This document shows, piece after piece, positions 24,144 to 31,725 of a stretch of DNA of 49,834 bases. The number at the start of each line of letters is the position of its first letter. Within the stretch, counting starts at the first letter, position 1. The stretch is from Bdellovibrionales bacterium (GTDB lineage Bacteria > Bdellovibrionota > Bdellovibrionia > Bdellovibrionales > UBA1609). The stretch lies in NCBI GenBank assembly GCA_020850475.1, contig JADZEO010000073.1, positions 1 to 49,834 on the forward strand, in the 5' to 3' direction. The translations under genes and the position numbers were made by a program. Below the pieces are notes generated by a model. The model saw only the letters and a program-made list of their open reading frames with translations. It was not told the origin of the DNA and did not search any database.

Positions 24144-25628
24144 CTAAAGATTATTAATCGCGCGCCGAACTTTTTCGGCGCGTTGGGGATCGAGCTTGGA
24201 GTTAAAGGCCGCAGCCCGCTCGGCGCAATCGGCCACTTCGCAACGCTCGCAGGTTTCGGCAGTTTCCCGAATCGGAATCGCCGGATCCCGCAAATATTGA
24301 ATGGTGTCCTCGGCCTTTTTGTTGATCAAAACTCCCACTGTGACCGCGGCCGCATCGCCCTGGGGCAGATCTTTTTCAAACGCCATGGACCACGCCAGGT
24401 AGTCGGTGTCGGAACCCCGAAAACGCGAAAGCTGGCAACCGACCAAGAATTTTTCCTGCGGAGAGTCCTTTAATTGTTCCAGGAGCTGGGTCGTGAGCCA
24501 TCTTCGGCAGTAGTGCTCACGTCCAGTAATCTTGTGAGGGGTGTGCCGCTCGGCTAAGTGAAGTTCGCGCACCACCTGAAAATGATCCTCTTCGCCGCTG
24601 TAATCCAAGCGCAAAAAGAACAAATGCTCAACGCCCAGGCCTCTTGGTAAAAGCTGGGTCAGACGATGAAAGACACTTTCGACGGGGCAGGCATAGGAAA
24701 GAATCCACTCCCGCATCGCCTGGCGGTCAAAGGTCGATTGGCTAAACAGTTCCTTAAGACGCTCGACAAACTGCCGCTCTGGAACCAACAAACCGCTGGC
24801 AAAGTAGGACGCCGAAAAGTGATTCAACAATTGCTGAAAGGAATCCAGCGACTCGATCATGCTGCTAAACGGGCGCTCGGTGATTTCCAAAACGCGAAAG
24901 CCGAGCTCGCGCGCCAAAATCAGCGCCCGCTCTCTTGCTCCCAAGGCCGGATGAATCAACAAGGTGCCGCCCACGGCCTTTGGCTTAAAACAATAATAGA
25001 GATGTTTCAGGTGCGGATCGGCTTGGCCAAAATCACAGGTTTCGACTTCAATGCGAAATTTTTTGCGCAAGAGCTCCTGAAACTGATTCACCACCCGGTC
25101 TGGGCCGCCGTCCACCTCTAGGTCAAACTCCTCGCGAAAGGCTTCGACTTTCTCTTCGATGGCCGGGAAAAAGTTTTGGTTTAAATCCAGGTAAGCTCGC
25201 AACGTCGCATAGTAGAACTCATCAATAGAAATGTTGTGCGAGCGAGCCAATTCGAGGAGCGTCCCGATTAAGGCTCCCATTTTGCGAGGACGTTCGGAGA
25301 GCAACTCATAAACCACCTGGGAAGGAATCCCAAAAAGCTCAAAGGGCAATCCGGTCAGGATGTTTTTTTCGAGGAGCTGACTGATCAAATTAAGTTCGCG
25401 CTTGAGTTTGACCGAAACCAAGTCTTCGTAGGACTCGCCGAGGGCCTTGGCGATCACAATAATCTTGTCGCTCTTAGGATATTTTTTGCCCTTCTCGATT
25501 TCATTCAAGTAGGACGGCGACATCCCGGTTTGCTCGGCTAGCTCCTTTAAGGACAAACCCTTATCCAAGCGCAGCCCACGCATCTTCATGCCAAAAATGT
25601 ACTTAAGTGTGTCCTGATCTAAAAGCAT
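24144..25628 (-). CDS. XRE/ScfR-type regulator with degenerate ImmA/IrrE domain
   Basis: Residues 8-70 are a classical helix-turn-helix (LSLKELAEQTGMSPSYLNEI). The following region matches short-chain-fatty-acid-type regulators (RamB, PccR, ScfR): an IrrE-like domain near 200-250 and a C-terminal domain with a Cys cluster, Cys460-x2-Cys463-x4-Cys468 (CERCEVADC). The zinc protease motif HExxH is replaced by RELGF (240-244), so no peptidase activity is expected and the domain likely senses a ligand. Such regulators control acyl-CoA or glyoxylate/propionate genes. No such target is adjacent; the neighbours are a barrel and the TrhP gene. Length 494 fits the family. Confidence 0.85.
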   Translation of the reverse strand: MLLDQDTLKYIFGMKMRGLRLDKGLSLKELAEQTGMSPSYLNEIEKGKKYPKSDKIIVIAKALGESYEDLVSVKLKRELNLISQLLEKNILTGLPFELFGIPSQVVYELLSERPRKMGALIGTLLELARSHNISIDEFYYATLRAYLDLNQNFFPAIEEKVEAFREEFDLEVDGGPDRVVNQFQELLRKKFRIEVETCDFGQADPHLKHLYYCFKPKAVGGTLLIHPALGARERALILARELGFRVLEITERPFSSMIESLDSFQQLLNHFSASYFASGLLVPERQFVERLKELFSQSTFDRQAMREWILSYACPVESVFHRLTQLLPRGLGVEHLFFLRLDYSGEEDHFQVVRELHLAERHTPHKITGREHYCRRWLTTQLLEQLKDSPQEKFLVGCQLSRFRGSDTDYLAWSMAFEKDLPQGDAAAVTVGVLINKKAEDTIQYLRDPAIPIRETAETCERCEVADCAERAAAFNSKLDPQRAEKVRRAINNL

Positions 25629-25737
25629 GGCGTGACATATAGACCTTGGCAGGCACCAATTTCAAATTATTGGGTATATAGTGCGTCGCATTGACAAAGA
25701 ACTTGTCCCTCTCCCACCCCTCGGGTTAGATAGGCCC

Positions 25738-27009
25738 ATGCAACTCTCAACCCTTCCTGAACTCCTTGCTCCCGCTGGCTCGCTGGAAAAGCTCCGATAC
25801 GCCTATGCCTTTGGGGCTGATGCGGCCTACGCGGGGATCCCCTTTTTCTCGCTACGCGCGCGTGAAAATGAGTTTTCCCTAGAAGAACTTCGCCAGGGGT
25901 TGGATTTAGCCCGCTCGATGGGTCGTCGACTGTATCTGACGGCCAATATCTTTGCTCGCAACCGGAAGATTCAACCGTTTTACAGTCACCTTGATCAATG
26001 GGCCGAACTTAAGCCCGACGCTCTGATTATGAGTGATCCAGGCTTGATGTTAATTGTTCGTGAGCGCCATCCCGAAATCCCGATTCACCTTTCAGTGCAA
26101 GCCAATTGCATGAACTGGCAGGGGGTTCGTTTTTGGGCCCAGCAGGGAGTGCAACGGATTATCCTGAGTCGCGAACTCACCCTCGAAGAAATCCGCACAA
26201 TTAAAGACAAAGTCCCCGAAGTGGAACTGGAGTCCTTTGTCCACGGTGCAATTTGCATCGCTTACTCGGGTCGTTGTCTCTTGTCGTCGTACATGAGTTA
26301 CCGCGACGCCAACCAAGGGGTGTGTGACAACTCCTGCCGCGAAAAGTTCCACGTCTACAAAACCCCCTCGACCGACGAGAATTTTTTTGTTGAAGACCTA
26401 CGCAACAAGGGTGAGTTCTATCGGGTGGACGAAGATGAAAATGGCACGTTCATCATGAACGCCAAAGACCTGCGCCTGATTGAGCATCTCAAGGAAATCA
26501 TGCAAGCCGGAGTGAGCTCGCTCAAGATTGAAGGCCGAACGAAGTCGATTTATTATGTTTCGATCGTGACTCGTGCTTATCGACAAGCGCTCAACGACCT
26601 TGCGGCAGGTCGGGACGTGGATTCGCGCTGGATCACCGAGCTCGACAAAGTGGCCAACCGTGGCTACCACAAGGGCTTCTTGATGGGTGAGCCTCAAGCC
26701 GACGACCATAACTATAAAGTGGGAACCACGCGCCACTCCAAGCAACGCTTTGGGGGATTGGTTCGTCCCGAAGAGCGCGTGTATGACGGCTGGCTACCCA
26801 TTGAAGTCAAAGGGCCAGTGTCAGTGGGTGACCGCTGTGAGCTCATTCACGCCGACGGCACTTCGGATTGGCTTACGATTGAAGCGATTCGCACTTCACG
26901 TGGTAAGGAACTCGCCAAAGCCAATCCCGGTATTGGTACCTTTCATGTTCCCGCCAGTATCGCGCCTCGCGACCACTCGATCCTCAGCGTGCAGCTCGAA
27001 AGCAACTAA
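25738..27009 (+). CDS. trhP: U32-family tRNA hydroxylase TrhP (YegQ)
   Basis: The 423-residue product matches the YegQ/TrhP branch of the U32 family, an enzyme that adds a hydroxyl at C5 of U34 in the tRNA wobble position. Family hallmarks are PAGSLEKLRYAYAFGADAAY at the N-terminus, FVHGAICIAYSGRC and GVCDNSC near residues 170-200, and IEGRTKSIYYV. Cys173, Cys180, Cys196 and Cys200 are placed to bind the iron-sulfur cluster. The start at ATG 25738 gives the E. coli-like N-terminus; an upstream GTG at 25681 lacks support. The gene ends nine bases before a stand-alone chorismate mutase gene. In E. coli the hydroxylation needs prephenate, the product of that enzyme. Confidence 0.9.
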   Translation: MQLSTLPELLAPAGSLEKLRYAYAFGADAAYAGIPFFSLRARENEFSLEELRQGLDLARSMGRRLYLTANIFARNRKIQPFYSHLDQWAELKPDALIMSDPGLMLIVRERHPEIPIHLSVQANCMNWQGVRFWAQQGVQRIILSRELTLEEIRTIKDKVPEVELESFVHGAICIAYSGRCLLSSYMSYRDANQGVCDNSCREKFHVYKTPSTDENFFVEDLRNKGEFYRVDEDENGTFIMNAKDLRLIEHLKEIMQAGVSSLKIEGRTKSIYYVSIVTRAYRQALNDLAAGRDVDSRWITELDKVANRGYHKGFLMGEPQADDHNYKVGTTRHSKQRFGGLVRPEERVYDGWLPIEVKGPVSVGDRCELIHADGTSDWLTIEAIRTSRGKELAKANPGIGTFHVPASIAPRDHSILSVQLESN

Positions 27010-27018
27010 GGAGAGTGC

Positions 27019-27315
27019 GTGACTCGGCCATCCGACCCAAAGGAACTTGCTCAACTCCGTCGACAAATGGATTTTTTGAACCAACAACTGACCCGCATTT
27101 TGACCGAACGTCTCGACTTGGCCGAGCAGATTTCCCAGGTTAAGCAGGCTCAAGGACTACCGCTCCACGACCCAGACAGAGAGCGCCAAATGTTGGAAAC
27201 CTCGCTGGCCGCCGTCGTAGAACCCAACAAGAGCCCCGCCATAAAACGGATGCTCGAGTCGATATTTGCTTTCACCTTGGATTATTTGAAAAACAACTGG
27301 CGCCGGAATCAGTAA
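27019..27315 (+). CDS. AroQ-type chorismate mutase (stand-alone)
   Basis: This 98-residue helical protein carries the AroQ pattern: LRRQMDFLNQQL at the N-terminus, then ERLDLAEQISQVK, and HDPDRERQML. The Arg, Lys, Asp and Arg-Glu residues that bind chorismate in AroQ enzymes are in place. It converts chorismate to prephenate for Tyr/Phe synthesis. It starts with GTG after AAGGAG and lies nine bases downstream of trhP in the same direction, so they are co-transcribed. This pairing is meaningful because prephenate is needed for U34 hydroxylation and also feeds carboxy-SAM formation in the cmo5U pathway. No signal peptide, so it is cytoplasmic. Confidence 0.9.
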   Translation: MTRPSDPKELAQLRRQMDFLNQQLTRILTERLDLAEQISQVKQAQGLPLHDPDRERQMLETSLAAVVEPNKSPAIKRMLESIFAFTLDYLKNNWRRNQ

Positions 27316-27332
27316 AAATCGGACCCCGAAGG

Positions 27333-27902
27333 TCAACCTTTCGGCATGACTCCGACTTTAAGACCCTGAACTTCGTATAGCTGCTTGCCATCGGCAATCA
27401 CCTGGCCATCGCCGATTCCCATGTAGAGTGGTGCCGTCTTCACCCGAACCATGTCGATTTTGTAAATGACTTCTTTGTTCTCGGGTAAGATCTGGCCAGT
27501 AAACTTGACTTCCTTGGCACCGAGAGCGCGACCACGTCCTTCCGCTCCCCGCCAGCCGAGATAAAATCCCAAAAGCTGCCAGAGGGCATCGAGGCCGAGG
27601 CAACCCGGCATGACGGGATCATTTTTAAAATGGCAGCCAAAAAACCACAGATCCGGACGAACCGTGAGACGGGCTTCGAGATATCCTTTTTTGTACACTC
27701 CCCCCACCGGGTCAATCTGGCTGATTTCGTCAAACATCAACATGGGAGGAACCGGCAAAGGGGGAAAATTCGGTCCGTGCATTCGACCTTCGCCGCAGGC
27801 AATGAGTTGATCATAGTTGTAGGAGGTTAGCCGCCCTTCAGGAATAACCGGTGCGCAGGCGCACCCTTGACCTTGGCTCTCGTTCATAACCTGAGCATCC
27901 AT
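27333..27902 (-). CDS. fabA: 3-hydroxyacyl-ACP dehydratase/isomerase FabA
   Basis: The 189-residue product matches FabA over its length: PPMLMFDEI, the active-site segment LWFFGCHFKNDPVMPGCLGL with His91, and Asp105 in GLDALWQLLG, spaced 14 residues as in E. coli. FabA dehydrates 3-hydroxydecanoyl-ACP and isomerises the product for unsaturated fatty acid synthesis. The N-terminus is about 20 residues longer than E. coli FabA and includes CAC, which is unusual. No fabB or other fatty acid gene is next to it; the neighbours are chorismate mutase (convergent) and a secreted protein gene. GAGGGGG lies before the ATG. Confidence 0.93.
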   Translation of the reverse strand: MDAQVMNESQGQGCACAPVIPEGRLTSYNYDQLIACGEGRMHGPNFPPLPVPPMLMFDEISQIDPVGGVYKKGYLEARLTVRPDLWFFGCHFKNDPVMPGCLGLDALWQLLGFYLGWRGAEGRGRALGAKEVKFTGQILPENKEVIYKIDMVRVKTAPLYMGIGDGQVIADGKQLYEVQGLKVGVMPKG

Positions 27903-27960
27903 TTCATCCCCCTCATTAGCATAGACTCAATACGTACCAAAGACCTTGGGTAACTACCAG

Positions 27961-29148
27961 TTATTTTGAAAGATTATTAGGCATTGGCGGAAGGTCTTTA
28001 GATTGAGTAAAGGGGGCAACAGCGTCCAACTCACAATCCCAGCTTTTTTTTGAAGCAAAATCGGTCGACTCCACCCGCAGGGGCGCCAGATGAGTGGTCG
28101 ACACCAGGTAACTCCGCCGAGTGAGTTGGCCCGAACTCACCGAATACGAGACGATGGGCTCCACCTCGATTTTGCCCCAATTCGCCGTGCCGATGAGCTT
28201 CGTCGGTCGCACCTCCACTCGCACATAGTGCTTCCGCTCGCCAACCTTAACGCTCCCACGGTACACTTCCCGCTCCAAAACCCCGGGAGCTTGAAAGAAT
28301 TTTTCTCCCGCAATCGAAGGAATGAGGGGCGACTCTCCGGGAATCTGAATTTGCGTGGCCACTCCCGCATAAAACAACTGCTCGTTGGTGGTTTTCTTTG
28401 GCTGGTCAACTTCATCGATTTTTTCAGTCAGTATCACGGTCGAACCAAGGTTTTCGTGGACCATTATCTCCATCGCCCTCAGATCGCCACGGCAACGATA
28501 AGTAAGACGGTGCTCTTTTTTGACAAAACGAAGTGTCGTGGGCGCAAGCTTCAGGCCACCGGCGGGCTTCAAGGACCGTATCTCACACTTGTACTTCCCA
28601 AAATCACCGTTGCGTTCTTCGACGAGGTTCATCCGGTGGGTCCGCGAATATAACACTTTGCTGGTTGAAATCGTTTTGGTTTTGGCTTTGACCGTCGAGG
28701 TGATCGGAATGACCTCTTCCTGCCCAAGGGCGGTGGACTTTGAAATTTGGTCGCCAACCACCAACTCCACCGAGTAGGATTCCCGTCCCTCGAGCCCCAT
28801 CAGCTCGATCTCTCCCTGAAGTCGTCCGATTTTTAAATCTTTGACACTCTCCAACTGAGGCGAAGCCCGAGTCACGCGCAAGAATTCCTTACCCGTATGA
28901 TACTCGCCGGGAATTTGCGCCAAATATTGCCAAAGCTGATAGTCCTGACTGACTTCCATCTCGCCCCAGGCGTCGAGCACTGTCATGCCGATGGAAGATT
29001 GCGTCCAAATTTGACTTTCTCGCAGTTCGCCGAGGCCGCCCCAACACTGATAGGAAGCGACGGTCCCCACGGCTGGCAGTTTGCCCTGGGCTAAAACCGC
29101 CGGCGACCACAGCGAGATCGTCATGAGGGCAATGAGACAAATCCTCAT
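27961..29148 (-). CDS. Secreted protein of unknown function, beta-rich
   Basis: The start at ATG 29148 gives a signal peptide (about residues 1-20, ending Ala-Val-Leu-Ala-Gln). The 395-residue product shows repeated beta-strand stretches with paired Cys (SYQCWGG, YKCEIRS, YRCRGD, WDCELD), which suggests two disulfide-linked repeats. I recognise no family. It follows the SCCGG beta-barrel gene by 32 bases in the same direction, so it may be the last member of that group, exported to the periplasm or surface. Confidence 0.7.
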   Translation of the reverse strand: MRICLIALMTISLWSPAVLAQGKLPAVGTVASYQCWGGLGELRESQIWTQSSIGMTVLDAWGEMEVSQDYQLWQYLAQIPGEYHTGKEFLRVTRASPQLESVKDLKIGRLQGEIELMGLEGRESYSVELVVGDQISKSTALGQEEVIPITSTVKAKTKTISTSKVLYSRTHRMNLVEERNGDFGKYKCEIRSLKPAGGLKLAPTTLRFVKKEHRLTYRCRGDLRAMEIMVHENLGSTVILTEKIDEVDQPKKTTNEQLFYAGVATQIQIPGESPLIPSIAGEKFFQAPGVLEREVYRGSVKVGERKHYVRVEVRPTKLIGTANWGKIEVEPIVSYSVSSGQLTRRSYLVSTTHLAPLRVESTDFASKKSWDCELDAVAPFTQSKDLPPMPNNLSK

Positions 29149-29180
29149 AGAAAAATAATGAACGAAATCGGCGCTTTTGA

Positions 29181-30113
29181 CTACAAAGAGATGCGATGTT
29201 GGAGCAGAAGCCCGATCTCCCGAACCAAGGGCGTGTTTCGGGCTGGGCCCCACAGAGTTTGATCGCGATAAGTAACGGCCGCCATCCACTCATCAGTAAA
29301 CAAATAACTCGTTGAAAAAGTCGCGTCCCACACCCATCGGGCCTCTGAGTCGGGGCGCGTTCCTGAAAAAGCCACGCGACCAGTGACTGCAGGACCTAAA
29401 CTCAAACCCAGACGAACCTTGGTCCCGTTGGGACTGTAGCCAAAGCCAATAGAACCAGAGGCCTGTGGTCCTGGAGAAATGAGGACCGATTCGCCTTCCA
29501 GACGATAACGTCGCGACCACAGTGTGCGCCACTCCGCATGACCATTGAGATCCCAAAGACCCAAAATCTTCACGAAGGCCGCGCCCACGCCCAGAGAGTA
29601 AAATCCTTGTCCGCTGATCGACGACAGGAGCGGATCCTGCGCCTCATACACCGACTGACCACTCGGCACGACTCCTCGCAAATAAGCAAAGCCTCGCGGC
29701 TTCCAGGGCGAATAGGTCTTCTCGGGCAAAAACTCGTAACTTCCCAAGAGCGAAACATCACCAAGGTCGGTCTGCCAACCTGGATTCTCGCCGGCGACCA
29801 CCTCACGACTCAGGACGGGAATCTGAATCGCCGACTGCACGCCCTCCGCCAGTTGGGCCACCGCCGTAAGACTCGAAGCGCGAATGCTGTCACGTGACGA
29901 GGAACTCCGCCTTCGCACTTGACCATCCCGAGCGGCATCGGCAACCGTCCACTGATCGCGCAGTCCCATTGAGAACTGAGCTTTTGAATCGGTGGTCATC
30001 AGGGCCGGAAAGCTCGTCGAGCCACCACAACAGGAACTCGCCGATGCCCGTGGCACCAGCGCGCTGGCTAACAGCACCAGCAAACCCAAACTAAAGTTCA
30101 ATTGCCACGACAT
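29181..30113 (-). CDS. Outer-membrane beta-barrel protein with SSCCGG motif
   Basis: The 310-residue protein has a signal peptide (about residues 1-25) and then SSCCGGST directly at the mature N-terminus, followed by a beta-barrel pattern with alternating strands (VSLLGSYEFLP, GQGFYSLGVGAAFVK, SIGFGYSPNG) and a C-terminal strand IGLLLQHRISL. Two adjacent Cys next to Gly at the periplasmic end could bind a soft metal ion. It overlaps the YtkA-like lipoprotein gene by 23 bases. Its place in a group of His- and Cys-rich exported proteins supports metal transport or handling, which is inference. Confidence 0.7.
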   Translation of the reverse strand: MSWQLNFSLGLLVLLASALVPRASASSCCGGSTSFPALMTTDSKAQFSMGLRDQWTVADAARDGQVRRRSSSSRDSIRASSLTAVAQLAEGVQSAIQIPVLSREVVAGENPGWQTDLGDVSLLGSYEFLPEKTYSPWKPRGFAYLRGVVPSGQSVYEAQDPLLSSISGQGFYSLGVGAAFVKILGLWDLNGHAEWRTLWSRRYRLEGESVLISPGPQASGSIGFGYSPNGTKVRLGLSLGPAVTGRVAFSGTRPDSEARWVWDATFSTSYLFTDEWMAAVTYRDQTLWGPARNTPLVREIGLLLQHRISL

Positions 30114-30531
30114 ACTCTGCCACCACTTGTTCGTCTTGATTGGTCCACTGGAGGTGCAAATTCCATAACCCCGGCATTACGAACCACAAATTATGCAAAA
30201 AAATAACGCCGGGATTGACGACTTCAATGCGCAATGGAGCCGACCCATGCCCATGCTCTGGCATCCACAGGTAAGCCTTTAAGCGCAATGAGTGGAGCTT
30301 CTGCGCCTGACTCTCATCCGGAATCACAATTTGTACCTTGGCTTCCTCGTTCACCCGTGGCTGCTCAAGTCCTGAGTAGGTAAAGCACACGCCGAGATTT
30401 TTCCATTGGTGAGAGCACTCGGTCTTTTCGACCGCCATGACGCCCTTTTGTGGTTTGTCTTTCTGCATTTTGAAGAGCGGAGCTTGGCACCCCGCGAGCA
30501 GCAAAAGGCAAAAAATTCCAACCATTTTCAT
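30091..30531 (-). CDS. YtkA/FixH-like lipoprotein
   Basis: The start at ATG 30531 gives a lipoprotein signal (lipobox Leu-Ala-Gly-Cys, residue 15). The 146-residue product has the YtkA-like pattern of a small beta-sandwich: LKAYLWMPEHGHGSAPLRIE and a later HNLWFVMPGLWNLHLQW. The MPxHGHG motif with two closely spaced His residues suggests a metal or redox site, and the same motif occurs in the second YtkA-like protein two genes upstream. TAGGAG precedes the start and the gene directly follows the thioredoxin-fold gene, overlapping nothing on that side. A periplasmic partner of the metal group is likely. Confidence 0.75.
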   Translation of the reverse strand: MKMVGIFCLLLLAGCQAPLFKMQKDKPQKGVMAVEKTECSHQWKNLGVCFTYSGLEQPRVNEEAKVQIVIPDESQAQKLHSLRLKAYLWMPEHGHGSAPLRIEVVNPGVIFLHNLWFVMPGLWNLHLQWTNQDEQVVAEYVVAIEL

Positions 30532-30542
30532 CGAATCATCTC

Positions 30543-31100
30543 CTAACGGACAATGTAACAACCCAAAGGACGCCGTTGAACCTCGGGAATTTTTCCGCCG
30601 GTCGTGACTGCCATCAACACTTCCTTGAGGTAAAAAGTCTTGGCTTCACCAAACTCACTGGAGTCCGTGACCGGACCCATGTAGACCTTTTCGCCCTTGT
30701 CGTTAAGGACAAAAACGTGGGGAGTTTTGAGCGCACCAAACTGGTCGGCAATTTTTGCACCAGGATCACGCACCACCGGAAATGGAAGGTTCACGCCACT
30801 AAAATAGCGAGCCGCTACGTCTGGCTTTTCATTTTGATTGGAGTGCACTCCCACAAAATGAAAGAGAGGAAAATCTTTGGCGAGCTGACCCAAATGAGGG
30901 GCGTGGCTCGCCGAGCATGGACACTTGGCCGACAAGAAAACCACGACGGCCGGCTTTCCAGCCCAGGAAATGGTCGCGTTTTTGTTTTGACCATACTCAA
31001 GGCCCTGCACCTGGGTCACCGGGTCGGCATTCCCCGACCCCACCAACAGTAAGCTCAACGAAATCAACAGCGCCGATATCATTTTGCGCCAATACGCCAT
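30543..31100 (-). CDS. Exported thioredoxin-fold protein with CPC-xxx-H site
   Basis: The start at ATG 31100 is chosen because it overlaps the previous stop as TGATG and begins a signal or membrane segment (about residues 8-25). The 185-residue product has an AhpC/TlpA-like fold: VVVFLSAKCPCSASH with Cys60, Cys62 and His66, DFPLFHFVGVHSNQNE, and a cis-Pro loop LKTPHVFVL. The CxC spacing with a following His differs from the usual CxxC and is closer to metallochaperone-type sites. It lies between two YtkA-like genes, so a role in reducing or delivering a metal ion to them is plausible. Confidence 0.8.
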   Translation of the reverse strand: MAYWRKMISALLISLSLLLVGSGNADPVTQVQGLEYGQNKNATISWAGKPAVVVFLSAKCPCSASHAPHLGQLAKDFPLFHFVGVHSNQNEKPDVAARYFSGVNLPFPVVRDPGAKIADQFGALKTPHVFVLNDKGEKVYMGPVTDSSEFGEAKTFYLKEVLMAVTTGGKIPEVQRRPLGCYIVR

Positions 31101-31618
31101 CAAAGATTTACCCCAAACACAAAGGAAAGCTCCTGACCACCGAGAATCGTCTTCACACGAATCTCCCAAAGACCGGGCATTATGAAGTAAGCCGAAGTGA
31201 CTTGATAGTGTCCCATCATCGGATTGCCATCTTTGTCGACCAACGCGCTGACCGTGACCGGTGAGCTGCCGTGTCCATGACCGGGCATCCACAAAATCAC
31301 CTCGGGCTTGATCTCAGACTCAAGGCTGTTGTGATCTTGATCAAAAAGGTGAAGTACAAACTGGCTTTCACCCCGGACGACGGGTCCCTGCTGCCAATGA
31401 AGCATCAAGCAGGTTTCACCACCAGTACTATTGGACTGGCACAATTCCATATCGGTTGCGGGTTGCGGTTCACCGCCTCCGCCGTGGCCCCCACCATGCC
31501 CACCACCATGATGACCACCACCGTGGCCCCCGCCATGGTTGCAAGCGCGAGCTTGCCCGGAGCCAAGAGTGAGGAGCACCAAAATCATTGATAAGACGAA
31601 AAAATTAAATTGTTGCAT
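31100..31618 (-). CDS. His/Gly-rich YtkA/FixH-like secreted protein
   Basis: The 172-residue product has a signal peptide ending near Ala-Arg-Ala-Cys and then an array of GGGH and GGHHGGG repeats (about residues 27-48) with many His residues, a clear metal-binding tail. After that comes a YtkA-like beta-sandwich: VILWMPGHGHGSSPVTVS and AYFIMPGLWEIRVKT, the same motif as in the lipoprotein two genes downstream. Its stop overlaps the thioredoxin-fold gene (TGATG). It is first in the operon that includes thioredoxin-fold, second YtkA-like and SCCGG barrel proteins. Copper or zinc buffering in the periplasm is the likely job. Confidence 0.8.
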   Translation of the reverse strand: MQQFNFFVLSMILVLLTLGSGQARACNHGGGHGGGHHGGGHGGGHGGGGEPQPATDMELCQSNSTGGETCLMLHWQQGPVVRGESQFVLHLFDQDHNSLESEIKPEVILWMPGHGHGSSPVTVSALVDKDGNPMMGHYQVTSAYFIMPGLWEIRVKTILGGQELSFVFGVNL

Positions 31619-31725
31619 ACATCCCTCGCGTACATAGGTTTGGATAGAACTCTACATACCGCAGCTTCCCCAGTGATGAAATCAAAATGCCCCGAGTGGA
31701 CGAAAAATCCCGCGCTCTATACCCC

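Noticed and set aside
25681-25737. GTG start for the TrhP gene 57 bases upstream
   Set aside because: The extra 19 residues do not match the family N-terminus, and no ribosome site precedes the GTG.
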